A stretch of 64,000 nt of DNA from Pseudogymnoascus destructans (Eukaryota; Ascomycota; Leotiomycetes; Thelebolales; Thelebolaceae), in assembly GCF_001641265.1 (NCBI RefSeq), contig NW_020167532.1:248001-312000 (forward strand). Direction: 5' to 3'. The notes under the pieces were generated by a model. The model searched no databases and was not told where the DNA came from. It saw only the letters and a list, made by a program, of their open reading frames with translations. A program made the position numbers and the translations under genes. How positions within the stretch are numbered: position 1 is the stretch's first letter; every line of letters begins with the position of its first letter. Shown one piece after another: positions 22,530-32,697 of the stretch.

Positions 22530-23372
22530 TCAAAGACTTGATAGAAGCTGTATACAGGTAAGACCTGGCTACAGCCGCGCCAGCAAGAGTTGAAACGCGA
22601 TGAAGTTGGGCGTACGATGCTGTCAAAGCTGATGCGGCGGCTGGGTCTGCCAAGGTGGCACTTGATCCCGGCTTACCAGCGTCGTCGACTTTAGAGCGTT
22701 GGGGATGTTCAAATGACTGTGATGTATTCCAAGTAGTAGTATTTCACCTGGATGCGACCGGCGACTTTATATTCTTCTAGATGTAGTTTGTAAGTGTTGT
22801 GGTTTGAAGAGCAGAGAGCCCTTTGTGGCTTGCGTGACTGTGGATGATAAGCTGCGACCAGAAGGAGGGGCGGGGCATTTGGCGACAGCGGCGCCCGCCT
22901 GGCTGGACCCCGTACAGTCGTCCGGTCTGCCGTAAGTCACCGATTAGCGGCATTTATCCATTTCTGACACTGTCGGGCACAACTGCTCATGCGAGTAACT
23001 TGGTGGCCAGATCTCATTTTACAAGTCTGTAAACACGTCCAAACACGTTTGGACATGTTTACAAATACATCCTCTACTGTGATATTAGAGTATAGGGCAG
23101 AGGCAAAATGAGCTGAAAATCAAACATATTCATTAGATATTGTAATTTTATCCCTGAACCAGCGTTGTCCATCACGAGCAACCTGGTGAGCCTTTTGAGA
23201 GCATGATTTGCGCAACCCTTTCCCCGTTGCGCCTCAACCACTATCAGTGTTTGAGGGATCCTGCGCCCTTGCTTGTCTCCTCTGCCGCTTTACATCCTCC
23301 GGAAGATATCTGGTAACAGTGCAGTTGTTGTAGTACAATACTCTGTCGATAGGTAACCTCAGGCGCGACGAT
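22530..23372. other. Intergenic region with a 34-bp near-perfect palindrome
   Basis: Promoter and leader of the BCAS3-like gene plus the 3' end of DPM2. No gene seen. A 16-bp inverted pair (one mismatch, 2-bp centre) lies at 23029..23062 and contains GTAAACA / TGTTTAC, the forkhead-factor core. Confidence 0.5.
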
Positions 23373-23743
23373 TTACGCCTTCTTCTTCGATGGCAGCTTC
23401 GCCTTCGCTGCCTTCTTTCTGTTGCTTCGGATCATGACAATGCTCAGGAATGACCCTACAAGGGCTGATCCAAGTAAAATGATGATAACAGGTATGCGAA
23501 TCGCCCATACTCGTGGTGGGAATAGTTGTTGGATTGGTTGATCAGGGTCGACGAATGGCTGCCACAGTTAGCTGATGTGCCTCAAGCCCGACCTTGCCAT
23601 CGGCTTACCATAAGAAGCGTCCAGATAGAATAGTAGAGGAACACAGCAGAGGCTACCAAGAGCATTGCGAGACCGACGAGTTTGTCAAGCTGAGGGAGTA
23701 GACGTCAGTAGGAACCTGATGGGAGCCGTGGTGTACCAACCAT
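23373..23743 (-). CDS. dpm2: DPM2, regulatory subunit of dolichol-phosphate mannose synthase
   Basis: Exons 23743..23741, 23689..23609 and 23558..23373 give 89 aa; introns are 51 nt (GTTGGT..TCAG) and 50 nt (GTAAGC..GCAG). DPM2 is a small ER membrane protein that stabilises the enzyme making dolichol-P-mannose, the mannose donor for N-glycans, GPI anchors and O-mannosylation. The protein begins MLDKLVGLAMLLVASAVFLYY and has a second membrane segment IRIPVIIILLGSALVGSFLSIV; between them is the conserved loop LMPFVD...LFPPRVWAIR. It ends with a Lys-rich tail (KKAAKAKLPSKKKA). The first coding exon is only the ATG, with a weak donor (GTTGGT); the leader must supply the rest of the exon. It is a very good family match, found only after splicing. 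Confidence 0.92.
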
Positions 23744-24285
23744 TGTCGCAATAGAATAGGATATTAGTGCCAACAGAATGAAGTCAAACCGAAGCGCTTC
23801 AATGTCTTATGGCAAAGGGCGATGTTGCGACTCGTGGTTGAATTACTTTTGGCTGCTTGAGTGCAGTTCAATAATGTCCAGATCCCTCGGTTTTCGAAGC
23901 TCCCTACTCGATTTACATGGGTTCTGGTCGTGACGCGCTACACTGCCCGTCATTAAGCTTGTCTCTATTGGGGTCTAGCCCAAAAGGTAAGGTTGCCGCT
24001 GCATCTTGCATCGCTCGAAATAATAATTTGGACGCAAGCAAAGAACACAACTGCAAATGAACGCCAACAATTAAACTGGAGTGCCTGTAATAGTGTCACC
24101 ATTGACGAGGAACCTCGTACGAACACGTGCGACGAATTATAACTCCTGGTCAAGCGATACTTCGCAGGAGGCCGTCGCGCCGCGCGACAGTCTTGCCATT
24201 CGCCTACTCACCTTATCGCCGATCGACCATCGATTTAGTTGCGCCTTGAGAAAACTTCAAGAGCAGCTTCGAGGCCAAGTTCACG
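23744..24285. promoter_or_regulatory. Divergent promoter region of DPM2 and Cwc22
   Basis: A 540-bp gap between opposed start codons. No coding exon seen. Confidence 0.4.
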
Positions 24286-26610
24286 ATGGAGGATCCAGCG
24301 CCTACCTCGCCCAAACGACACTCGGACGAAAGGTCTCCAAACAGGGTACCTACGTCGCCGCGTCGCAGCGATCATCACAACAGATCACACGACAAACCAT
24401 TGGCTTCTCGAGGCCGTCCAGCCACAACCATAAGGACGGAAGAGGAAAAGCAAGCAGCTGCGAAGGCAGAATATGAGAAGCTATTAAATGTGAGGTCTGG
24501 AGGCACATACATTCCTCCTGCGCGTTTAAGGGCTCTGCAGTCGCAAATCACCGACAAGTCGAGCAAGGAATACCAGCGCATGGCTTGGGAAGCCCTCAAA
24601 AAATCCATTAATGGTCTCATCAACAAGGTCAACGTCTCGAATATCAAGTTCATTGTGCCGGAGCTCTTCGGCGAGAACCTCGTAAGAGGGCGCGGATTGT
24701 TCTGCCGGAGCATTATGAAGGCGCAGGCTGCCAGTTTGCCATTCACTCCTATATACGCAGCCATGGCAGCTATCGTCAATACGAAGCTACCACAAGTAGG
24801 CGAGCTACTCCTTACAAGGCTTATTATACAATTCAGGAAAGCCTTCAAACGAAACGATAAGGCTGTCTGCCTCTCTTCTTCCACCTTCATCGCACATCTT
24901 TGCAACCAACAGGTGGCGCACGAAATGATCGCCGCCCAGATACTTCTCTTATTACTACACAAACCTACGGATGACAGCGTTGAAATTGCTGTTGGCCTAA
25001 CTCGCGAGGTAGGCCAGCACCTGGAAGAGATGAGCGGCCCCATTGCTTCGGCTGTTTTCGACCAGTTCCGAAGCATTCTCCACGAGGCAGATATCGACAA
25101 GCGAGTTCAGTATATGATTGAGGTGTTGTTTCAAGTCCGGAAAGACAAATATAAGGATAATCAGGCTATAAAGGAGGAACTGGATTTGGTGGAGGAGGAA
25201 GATCAAATTACACACCGTACGAGCTTGGATGATGAGCTCGACGTCCAGGATGGCTTGAATATTTTCAAGTTTGATCCAGAGTGGGAAGAGCATGAGGAAG
25301 CATACCAGCGTCTTAAGGCGGAAATTCTTGGGGAAGGCAGTGACGAGGAGGATGAGGAGGAGGACGAGAGTGATGGAAGCGAGGATGACGAAGAAAAGCA
25401 AGAAGAGAAGGCCTTGGAAATCAAGGATGCGAGCAATGCTGATCTCGTGAATCTAAGAAGGACAATATACCTGACGATCATGTCTAGTATCGACCCAGAG
25501 GAGTGCTGCCACAAACTGATGAAAGTTTCGTTGCCTCCTGGACAGGAACCCGAGCTTCCCGGTATGATCGTCGAGTGTTGTTCGCAAGAGCGCACATATC
25601 AAAAGTTCTACGGCCTGATTGGAGAGAGATTTGCTAAGATCAATCGCCTCTGGACCGACCTCTTCGAGCAGTCTTTTGCTAAGTATTACGATACGATTCA
25701 TCGCTATGAGACGAACAGGCTGAGGAATATTGCACGCTTCTTCGGCCACCTTCTCAGCTCAGACGCGCTTGGCTGGCACGTCCTTACCGTTATCCACTTG
25801 AACGAGGAAGAGACTACGTCAAGTAGCCGTATCTTCATCAAGATCCTGTTCCAAGACCTCGCGGAGGCAATGGGCATGAAGAAACTTCAGGCACGTCTGA
25901 AGGACGATGCATACCAAGCCAACTTCACAGGCTTATTCCCCCGCGACAATCCGCGAAACACGAGGTTCTCAATCAACTACTTCACCAGCATCGGCATGGG
26001 AGCAGTTACGGAGGACATGCGCAAGTACCTACAGAACATGCCCAAGCCAGCGCTACCTGCCCTCCCCGCCGCGGCGGAGTCGGAGTCGGGCAGCTCCGTA
26101 TCAAGCTACTCATCTTATACGGGCTCCTCGTATTCACGCTCTCGATCCAGATCCCGATCGGGCTCTCGGTCTCGGCCACTCGTACGAGCGCGCTCGCGCT
26201 CGCGCTCGCGCTCACGTTCCCGATCCCACTCAAGCTCTCGCTCCAGATCCCGTTCCCGCTCCCGGGGTCGCCCACAATCGCGCTCCCGGTCGCGTCGCCG
26301 CTCCTACTCGCGCTCGCCCTCCCGGTCGCTCTCTCATTCACCAGTCCGAGGAGCAACTCGCCAAGTTTCGCGCGGTCGTTCGCACTCTGCTAGCCCTCGC
26401 AGGCGTTCTGGAGGCGCAAAGAGGGGGAGGAGCATTAGCCGCTCGCGCTCAGACTCGCGGTCTTTGTCTCCCTCAGCAGAGCGTTCACTGAGCCCAGCGC
26501 GTCGACGAGGACCGAGGTCTGCGTCGCCTCCACCAAAGAGACGACGCGAATACAGGGATTCGAGGTCGCCGTCACCACCGCCGTCGAAGAGGGGTCGGAG
26601 GTATAGCTAG
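24286..26610 (+). CDS. cwc22: Pre-mRNA-splicing factor Cwc22
   Basis: One exon, 774 aa. Cwc22 is a nuclear spliceosome protein needed for the first catalytic step; in animals it also loads eIF4A3 of the exon junction complex. The MIF4G domain is at about residues 95-285 (SSKEYQRMAWEALKKSINGL, LFCRSIMKAQAASLPFTPIY, KRNDKAVCLSSSTFIAHL). An acidic linker follows (GSDEEDEEEDESDGSEDDEE). The MA3 domain is at about 395-510 (LRRTIYLTIMSSIDPEECCHK, CSQERTYQKFYGLIGERF). The C-terminal ~170 residues are a long RS domain of Arg-Ser repeats, as in many fungal and animal orthologues. The start gives a normal N-terminus; an in-frame upstream ATG is not seen. Confidence 0.95.
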   Translation: MEDPAPTSPKRHSDERSPNRVPTSPRRSDHHNRSHDKPLASRGRPATTIRTEEEKQAAAKAEYEKLLNVRSGGTYIPPARLRALQSQITDKSSKEYQRMAWEALKKSINGLINKVNVSNIKFIVPELFGENLVRGRGLFCRSIMKAQAASLPFTPIYAAMAAIVNTKLPQVGELLLTRLIIQFRKAFKRNDKAVCLSSSTFIAHLCNQQVAHEMIAAQILLLLLHKPTDDSVEIAVGLTREVGQHLEEMSGPIASAVFDQFRSILHEADIDKRVQYMIEVLFQVRKDKYKDNQAIKEELDLVEEEDQITHRTSLDDELDVQDGLNIFKFDPEWEEHEEAYQRLKAEILGEGSDEEDEEEDESDGSEDDEEKQEEKALEIKDASNADLVNLRRTIYLTIMSSIDPEECCHKLMKVSLPPGQEPELPGMIVECCSQERTYQKFYGLIGERFAKINRLWTDLFEQSFAKYYDTIHRYETNRLRNIARFFGHLLSSDALGWHVLTVIHLNEEETTSSSRIFIKILFQDLAEAMGMKKLQARLKDDAYQANFTGLFPRDNPRNTRFSINYFTSIGMGAVTEDMRKYLQNMPKPALPALPAAAESESGSSVSSYSSYTGSSYSRSRSRSRSGSRSRPLVRARSRSRSRSRSRSHSSSRSRSRSRSRGRPQSRSRSRRRSYSRSPSRSLSHSPVRGATRQVSRGRSHSASPRRRSGGAKRGRSISRSRSDSRSLSPSAERSLSPARRRGPRSASPPPKRRREYRDSRSPSPPPSKRGRRYS

Positions 26611-27822
26611 ATAAAGATTTTGTGTTATATGTACAAGGTGCAAGTGGAGATTGTTTCGAGTAGACGGGAGATGGGTGGACACAGGGAAGGAAAGCATATG
26701 AAACAGAAGGCTGGATGGCTCAATCAATTCTATTATACCCCAACCCAACTATTATTGTATTGCAGGCCAAGCAAGCAACGATGGCACATCGCATCGTGAA
26801 CAATTTCGCTTCCCATGAGACGGCAGTTAGCCTCTCACCTCCCTCCCTCTCTCTCTCTCTCTCTCTCTCTACCTAGGAAATTCATTGAGCCCAACTTGGG
26901 TTCGGGTCGTCGTGTCAGACGCCCAAACGCCTTACACGAAGTACAGAGCATGTCACCTCCGTCCGCATAACCCCCCGAGAGCTCGAGCATCCACAGCTAG
27001 CTCGCAGTTTGGATTAATCATCACGCAGCACTACTCACTGTACTCTAGGGCTGTAGTGCGGTGTACAAGCGGGACTGTGGACTGGATTTGGATATGGAAG
27101 CACACATTCAGGGAAGAGAAAGAAGTGGTAAGGCCGTACTTCGGGATTGATGGACGGCTTATGATCATCGGATATTGTTTCCGCCAGATATCCAATATCC
27201 ACAACCAACAACCAACGTGGAGTGGCGCCACAATTTTGTCATCTATTTTCATTAACCAAGAGTGGCTTGAGACGACATTTACATAACTTACAAAGCGTTA
27301 CGCTCACGCCTGGTTGCTGTTGACACCCCTACCGATATGCGGATCGTTGGACCTCTCGGGGGGGTGTGCGCATAGACTGCCACATGAGTTATCCTTCCTT
27401 CCATGCACCCCCCCCCGCTACTACGCGTTCCATGCATACATCAGAGTCTTGGCGTTTATAGGATCGAACCAAAGGGTCCTCCGCTCGTCAGCAGTTTCGG
27501 GTTGAGCTGTATCCCCGAAAATCTCACTTCTCCACTGTTGTATGTACTGTTACTGTTGCTGTGGGCGAGAGAGCTCTCCCTCTCGTTATCAGCAAACCCA
27601 TCTCGTGTGTAAGTGGCGCAACCTCCTCATATCATCAAAGTAGAGAGAAGAGTGTCTTCCTACATACAGCCTCGTTCTTCTCTTATCCTCGCTCCTCCTC
27701 CCCTGCTTTTAATGCTTAATTCATATTTACTTCGGTCCCCAGCAGTTACTACGCTGGCTGCATAGCATTCCCACTAATCACTCCCGATGATGGAGGTGTG
27801 ATAGACACCTCCAACAACCCCA
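26611..27822. other. Intergenic region with a (CT)n microsatellite
   Basis: About 1.2 kb with no convincing gene. A CT-dinucleotide run lies at about 26848-26870. A poly-C run lies near 27407-27416. A stretch at 27463-27472 matches a reversed tRNA B box but no tRNA can be folded around it. Confidence 0.45.
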
Positions 27823-30127
27823 ATGAGGCGGCCATCGGTCATTGAATCATCTAGCCTCAAACCCTACCCCGAATGGGATATACCTCGGACAAGTATGAAC
27901 GCCGAAAACCCCCAATGTCGCCCACGGGCATGTTGCTAACGTGTCACCGCCAGTCCGCCCCAAGAGCTCTCGGGGCTCTCTCTCAAGCCAATGCTCCGCC
28001 GCAGAGCTGAGCTTACTCGACGACCTACTACAGACCCATCCGGGTAGCTTGGGGGGGGGAGGCTTGGTCATGGACGCGCCTAGATGGGACTCTCTGAGAT
28101 CAACTCCGAACACACCTGCCAAACGATCATGGGAGGGAGGGGACGCCTCTCCGAGCTCCCACAGCGCTGGCCCAAGATCTGGGGAAGGCCAACCGCCTTC
28201 GCACTTCCGCCATCTCAGTGGACCGACACATACCGTGCGGAGGTCGTCTGATACAGCTGCCCAACAGGTTGGATGGGAGACAAGCGCACAGACACAGGGT
28301 TGGACTGCGAAGCCAGAACTAGCCCGGTATGGGACTGGCTTGGAGGATAGCTATGGGGCTGACCGACGGCAGCCTGTAGACTCTCGCGATGCGCCTCTGG
28401 GCAGATCCGATCATAATGCGGCTCCATTTCCGTCACAGCCTCCGTGGACAAAATATCGCCGCGAGAGCAGCGGCTCCAGCTTCCAAACAAATTTCGATCC
28501 TCCGTCTTCTAATGGTAAGTTGCAAAATTACGGCGTTAGGTTGCGAATGCTGATCGGTTGGAATAGAAACGATGTACCAGGGAAGTCAAGATACAAGGAG
28601 GTCATCATATACGCTTGCTGCGGATGAGTTGGGGGCCGCAGATCCCCGCCGTGGGTCTTCGTCGGCAAAGGTCTCACTTTTTGAACAAAACTGCGAGAGA
28701 TGCAATTTGTTCAGACCTCAAATAAAGCAATTTATTTCTATGGCACAGAAATTTGAAACGTCACTTGGGCCGTTCGGACCATACCAGGAAATTCATGAAC
28801 ATGTGAGTAGTTTCCACGGAGCGGGCGTGGTGGACATAGCGTTAGTAGAAGTTCTAACATTTCTTAGTGTCTCAGACAAGGGACGGTGCACGATGAGGTT
28901 CCGAATTTCCCTGAAATACATCGCATCCTTGGCCTACTAAATGAGGTAAACGACCTTGCCAAAAATGTAGTCCAGCTTGGACCGGTATACTTGGTAAAGG
29001 TCAAGGAAGATCATCAGCACAAACTGTTAGAAAACATCAAACTCGAATACAACCCTCCGACATTGGAACGATATTTCTCGTCGGAATCTGACGATGCCTC
29101 GAAAAGGCGTCGGCTGGGATCTATGAATACGCGAGGGATGGAACGCCAGTCTACGCATCAGGGTCGGGCAGGGGATGCACGTCGACACTTGTCGGCAAGT
29201 CCATCCACCGATAGGTTACCGCCGATATACTTCAGTTCGACATCCCACATGGCACCGGAATCCTCGGGATTCAAGCTCCCCCCAATGAATCCGCCGCCGG
29301 CTCGTGGGAGGCACATTACATCGCCACAGAGACCACATAACTCACCGCCCTCATATAATATGTCATCACCTGACCCATCCTCCTTTCCACCATCTTCTTC
29401 GGCAAATAAGCCCCCCCAACTATCTCATCAGTCATTATCACCTCCGCAGTCATCGTCATTTAGCTCAGGGGCGATAGGCGGCGCAGTTCCGCCTGCTGTG
29501 GCCACTCATACAGCGACTCTTCAGCACGAAGTTTCCGTGAAATCCAACACCCTCCAAACACTCCAGCAAGGGCACGACAAGTTACTCGCCGCATTATCAC
29601 GATCGCAAACTCGTTCCCGCGCACTGGAAGAGAAGCAGGTCGTTTCCGACAACGAAGTCAACGTCCTTTCCGAAGACAGGAATCGACTAATGGATCGAAT
29701 CGCAGAGCTCGAAAAGGAGGTCTCGGAGGTCAGCGAGGCGAGAGATGAATACCGTAATGCGGGCGTCAAGGAGGGGAAGCAATATGTCGAGATTGTGACA
29801 ATGGCGAGTCGCTTGGAACTCATGGCGGCCGAGGAGCGGAAAATTATGGCGGCGGGTCTGGCGGAGAAAGAGAGGCAATTAATGCAGAGAGCAGAGCTGG
29901 GTATGATAGCTGGCGGGTCCGTGGCACAGCATCCTGCTTCAAGACACTCGGATGAGGTTATTGTCCAGCTCAATGGTAAGTGCGCCAAGTACGAAGCGGC
30001 GCTGAAGGATATTAGGCGGAAGAGGCGGCGGATTGATGATATTGTCGCCGAGCTGGGGTCGGCTGGTTCTGATATCTCCCAGTCTTTGAACGGCGTCCTG
30101 GGTGACGAATTGGGGGAAAGTACATAG
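27823..30127 (+). CDS. Unrecognised fungal protein with C-terminal coiled coil
   Basis: Four exons join in frame: 27823..27892, 27954..28514, 28567..28802 and 28868..30127, giving 708 aa; introns are 61, 52 and 65 nt. I do not recognise a named domain. The N-terminal ~210 residues are Ser/Pro-rich. A folded block follows at about 235-330: FEQNCERCNLFRPQIKQFI, then FGPYQEIHEHCLRQG (crossing a junction), ILGLLNEVNDLAKNVVQLGP and NPPTLERYF. A Ser/Pro-rich linker is next. A long coiled coil spans about 510-690 (TLQTLQQGHDKLLAALSRSQ, DRIAELEKEVSEVSEARDEY, KDIRRKRRRIDDIVAELGS). The CxxC followed by a later Cys could bind metal, but no GATA or other finger is present. Basic KRRRL and KRRRID suggest a nuclear protein. 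Exon 1 is the least certain part. Confidence 0.7.
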
Positions 30128-30410
30128 TGGGTGTGGTGACACAAAACGTTAAATCAACAAGTGGGGTATGCAGTACGCCTGCATCTTGGGCGTACTAGGC
30201 AGGGTGGAATTATCAGATTTGATACCATCGCACAGGTTATCTGTGTTTGTTGATAGCATAACTGCAAGGAAAGGGCAGCTTGACCTAAAATAAATGTAAA
30301 TAACCATCACATGGAGGCTCAAACACGTTCTGAATGCGCCCATAATCAAACCCAAAACCAAGGCAGTCTAGGTGCCCTACTGAATACCTAACCCGCTGCC
30401 ATCGTTTACC
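30128..30410. other. Intergenic, downstream of the coiled-coil gene
   Basis: No gene seen. Confidence 0.4.
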
Positions 30411-30665
30411 CACCTCATGTCCCACAGTAGAAACCTCCAATATCTGCTCCCTCATCCTCTCCACAATCCTAACCCGCCCCCCCGAATCCTCCAGCCTCCT
30501 CCTCCCTCGATTCCGTAGCACTGCTCGGCGTGGGTGTTTCCTGATGGCCCATCTGTGTAGCCGGTTGATAATATGGTCTTTGAGTCGGCGTCGAGGAAGA
30601 GGGCGCCGACGCGGAAGTTTGTCGATTTGGGGAAGGGGGCGGGCTACTTGGAGGGCGTGGGACAT
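30411..30665 (-). pseudogene. Remnant of a Rib2/RibD-like (cytidine-deaminase fold) deaminase
   Basis: On the minus strand an ATG at 30665 starts MSHALQVAR, which then needs a one-base shift to continue as KSTNFRVGALFLDADS, KTILSTGYT and NTHAEQC. That run is the start of the fungal riboflavin-pathway deaminase domain, with the zinc-binding HAE. Shortly after HAEQC the similarity stops. In another frame an end-like segment appears: IVERMREQILEVSTVGHE, close to the usual C-terminus. The ~75 residues between, with the PCxxC zinc cysteines, are missing. So the copy has at least one frameshift and an internal deletion and cannot be an active deaminase. A sequencing error could explain a shift in the C-run but not the missing core. 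Confidence 0.72.
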
Positions 30666-30992
30666 GGTGAGATGGCGGGGTAGGGTGGGGTGGACGCATT
30701 GGGAGGCTGACGGGGGTGGTTCAGCTTCGAAATAATGGCGACGATCTAATTTACAGTATAAAGATTCAATTGGCAATTAATATTTTCAATGCCATGGTTG
30801 GGCGAGTCGTTGTGTGAGACTAAAAGTAATCATGTTTCCAGCGGCCCGGGGTGCCAATGCTTCCAATAAATGTATTTGCTCCCGTACTTCGCCGACGAAG
30901 CCGCCAAATAAATTACTAAACGTCACAACCCGCCGACGTCTTCTGCTTCCTACCACTCATACCCTTCGTCTTTGAACCCCTACAAGCCCATC
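30666..30992. other. Promoter and leader of the PNPase-like phosphatase gene
   Basis: No coding exon seen. The sequence just before 30993 is a C/A-rich leader. Confidence 0.35.
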
Positions 30993-32087
30993 ATGGCTAC
31001 TCACGCGCTTCCCAAGTACCTGACTGGCGACAAGGCGGCGATCAATGAGTTTATCGATAAGTTTGACGTGGGTCTCTGGCGCATGGCGGGATATGGGGGG
31101 TAATTTATGCTGATACTGGCAACAGGTGTTTCTCTTCGATTGCGACGGTATTTGAGCCAGCGCGAATCCTGGGCCTTACAATTATTGACGGATTCCAGGG
31201 GTTTTATGGTCGGGAGACCATCTCTTTGAGGGGGTCGTGGATACGCTGGAGTTGTTGAGGTCGCGGGGTATGTGGCAGTCCGTCCACTACGACTTCAAGC
31301 ATAACTACTATCAGGGCTGACAAAAGCATCAGGCAAGCAGACAATCTTCGTCACGAACAATTCTACAAAGTCTCGCAGTGACTACCTCAAAAAGCTCACC
31401 GCAATGGGCATCCCCAGCAACGTCGACGAGATCTTCGCCTCCGCATACTCCTCCGCCATCTACATCTCCAAAATCATGAACCTCCCCAGCCCCAAGAACA
31501 AAGTCTTCGTCCTCGGCGAAGCCGGCATCGAGACCGAGCTCCGCGAGTGCGGCGTCCCCTTCATCGGCGGCACAGACCCCGCCTACCGCCGCGACATCAC
31601 CCCCGCCGACTACACCGCCATGGCAGACGGCTCCCTCCTCGACGACGACGTGGCCATCGTCCTCGCCGGCCTCGACTTCCACATAAATTACCTCAAGCTC
31701 TCCGTCGCATACCAGTACCTCCGTCGCGGCGCCAAGTTCCTGGCGACCAACACCGACAGCACACTGCCTAGTAACCACACCTTCTTCCCCGGTGCGGGCT
31801 CCATCAGCATCCCCCTCGTCAACATGACCGGGCAGCAACCCATTGCACTGGGCAAGCCGAGTCAGGCCATGATGGATAGCATAGAAGGGAAGTTCCAGTT
31901 GGACCGCTCGAAGGCCTGCATGGTCGGCGACCGACTCAACACCGACATTAAGTTCGGGATCCAGGGACGGCTGGGCGGGACGCTGGCGGTGCTTACTGGC
32001 GTGAGCAAGAAGGAGGAGTGGGAGGTTGAAGGCGCAGAGACGGTGCCAGCGTACTATGTGGATAAACTGAGTGATATCAAGGTCTAG
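30993..32087 (+). CDS. HAD phosphatase of the 4-nitrophenylphosphatase/phosphoglycolate phosphatase type (Pho13-like)
   Basis: Exons 30993..31067, 31126..31147, 31199..31267 and 31333..32087 give 306 aa. Exon 2 is only 22 nt. Introns are 58, 51 and 65 nt. The cytosolic family removes phosphate from 2-phosphoglycolate and similar by-products and from p-nitrophenyl phosphate. HAD motifs are complete: VFLFDCDGVLWSGDHL (motif I, first Asp is the nucleophile; spans two junctions), IFVTNNSTKSR (motif II), the Lys region LGKPSQAMMD (motif III) and CMVGDRLNTDIKFG (motif IV). The cap is type C2. All junctions fall in conserved motifs, so the splicing is secure. It is followed on the same strand by the SET protein gene. 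Confidence 0.95.
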
Positions 32088-32697
32088 AGCGGGTTTCGGG
32101 GGGGGCGAGCCTCGTCATGAAAAATTGCTATATAGATCTTTTAGAGTATATAAACTGGGTTAACTGTGTTAATTGGACGGTTTTACTAGGGAAACTGCAC
32201 GCGATTCTCCCTTGGTGAGCTGGGTGAACCTGACTTGTGGCTTTACCGTCTCGATTTAATACTATTATGGCTCGTGGCAGCTGAGAAAGAGGGGCATTTG
32301 ACGTCATGGCGACGGGTTGGTCTTGCAACTTTTTTATGAAGAACGCCACAGTTAAAAGATGGCGGTCCATTTGTACTTTCCTCAGATCTTTTCTTCTGAA
32401 TTAACGGCAGATTTAGAGTTTATACTCCATCATCTGTTTAGGGGCTATTCACAGGCGCTTTTAGACGTTCCAAACCCTCCCAAGACAACCCAAGAGAACC
32501 CAAGAACACCCAAGAACTTAATTCAAACTCGCTCTCAAGCATCCCCCAAGACGCACTGTCTCGCCTTATCTCTTATCGCTACAACCACCTCCGCCCATCA
32601 ACCCCCACCAAAACCCCCCACCCGCAGCTACCTAACCCCAATTTGCCGAGAAATTTCTCCGAGGGTGGGAGTCCCGGGCGCGCGCCACCTGCCCGCC
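32088..32697. other. Intergenic region and leader of the SET protein gene
   Basis: The reading frame of the next gene stays open back to an ATG at 32359, but the encoded stretch (Pro/Thr/Lys-rich, no conserved pattern) looks like translated leader. No separate gene seen. Confidence 0.45.

Noticed and set aside
24286..26610. Treating the RS-coding repeats of Cwc22 as a separate tandem-repeat locus
   Set aside because: The Arg-Ser repeats are in frame, irregular and normal for this family's C-terminus.
27455..27480. Possible tRNA on the minus strand (reversed B box GGATCGAACC)
   Set aside because: No A box at the right distance and no acceptor or anticodon stem can be paired around it.
32359..32697. 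N-terminal extension of the SET protein from the ATG at 32359
   Set aside because: The added 113 residues are Pro/Thr/Lys-rich with leader-like base content; the family-like part starts after 32698.
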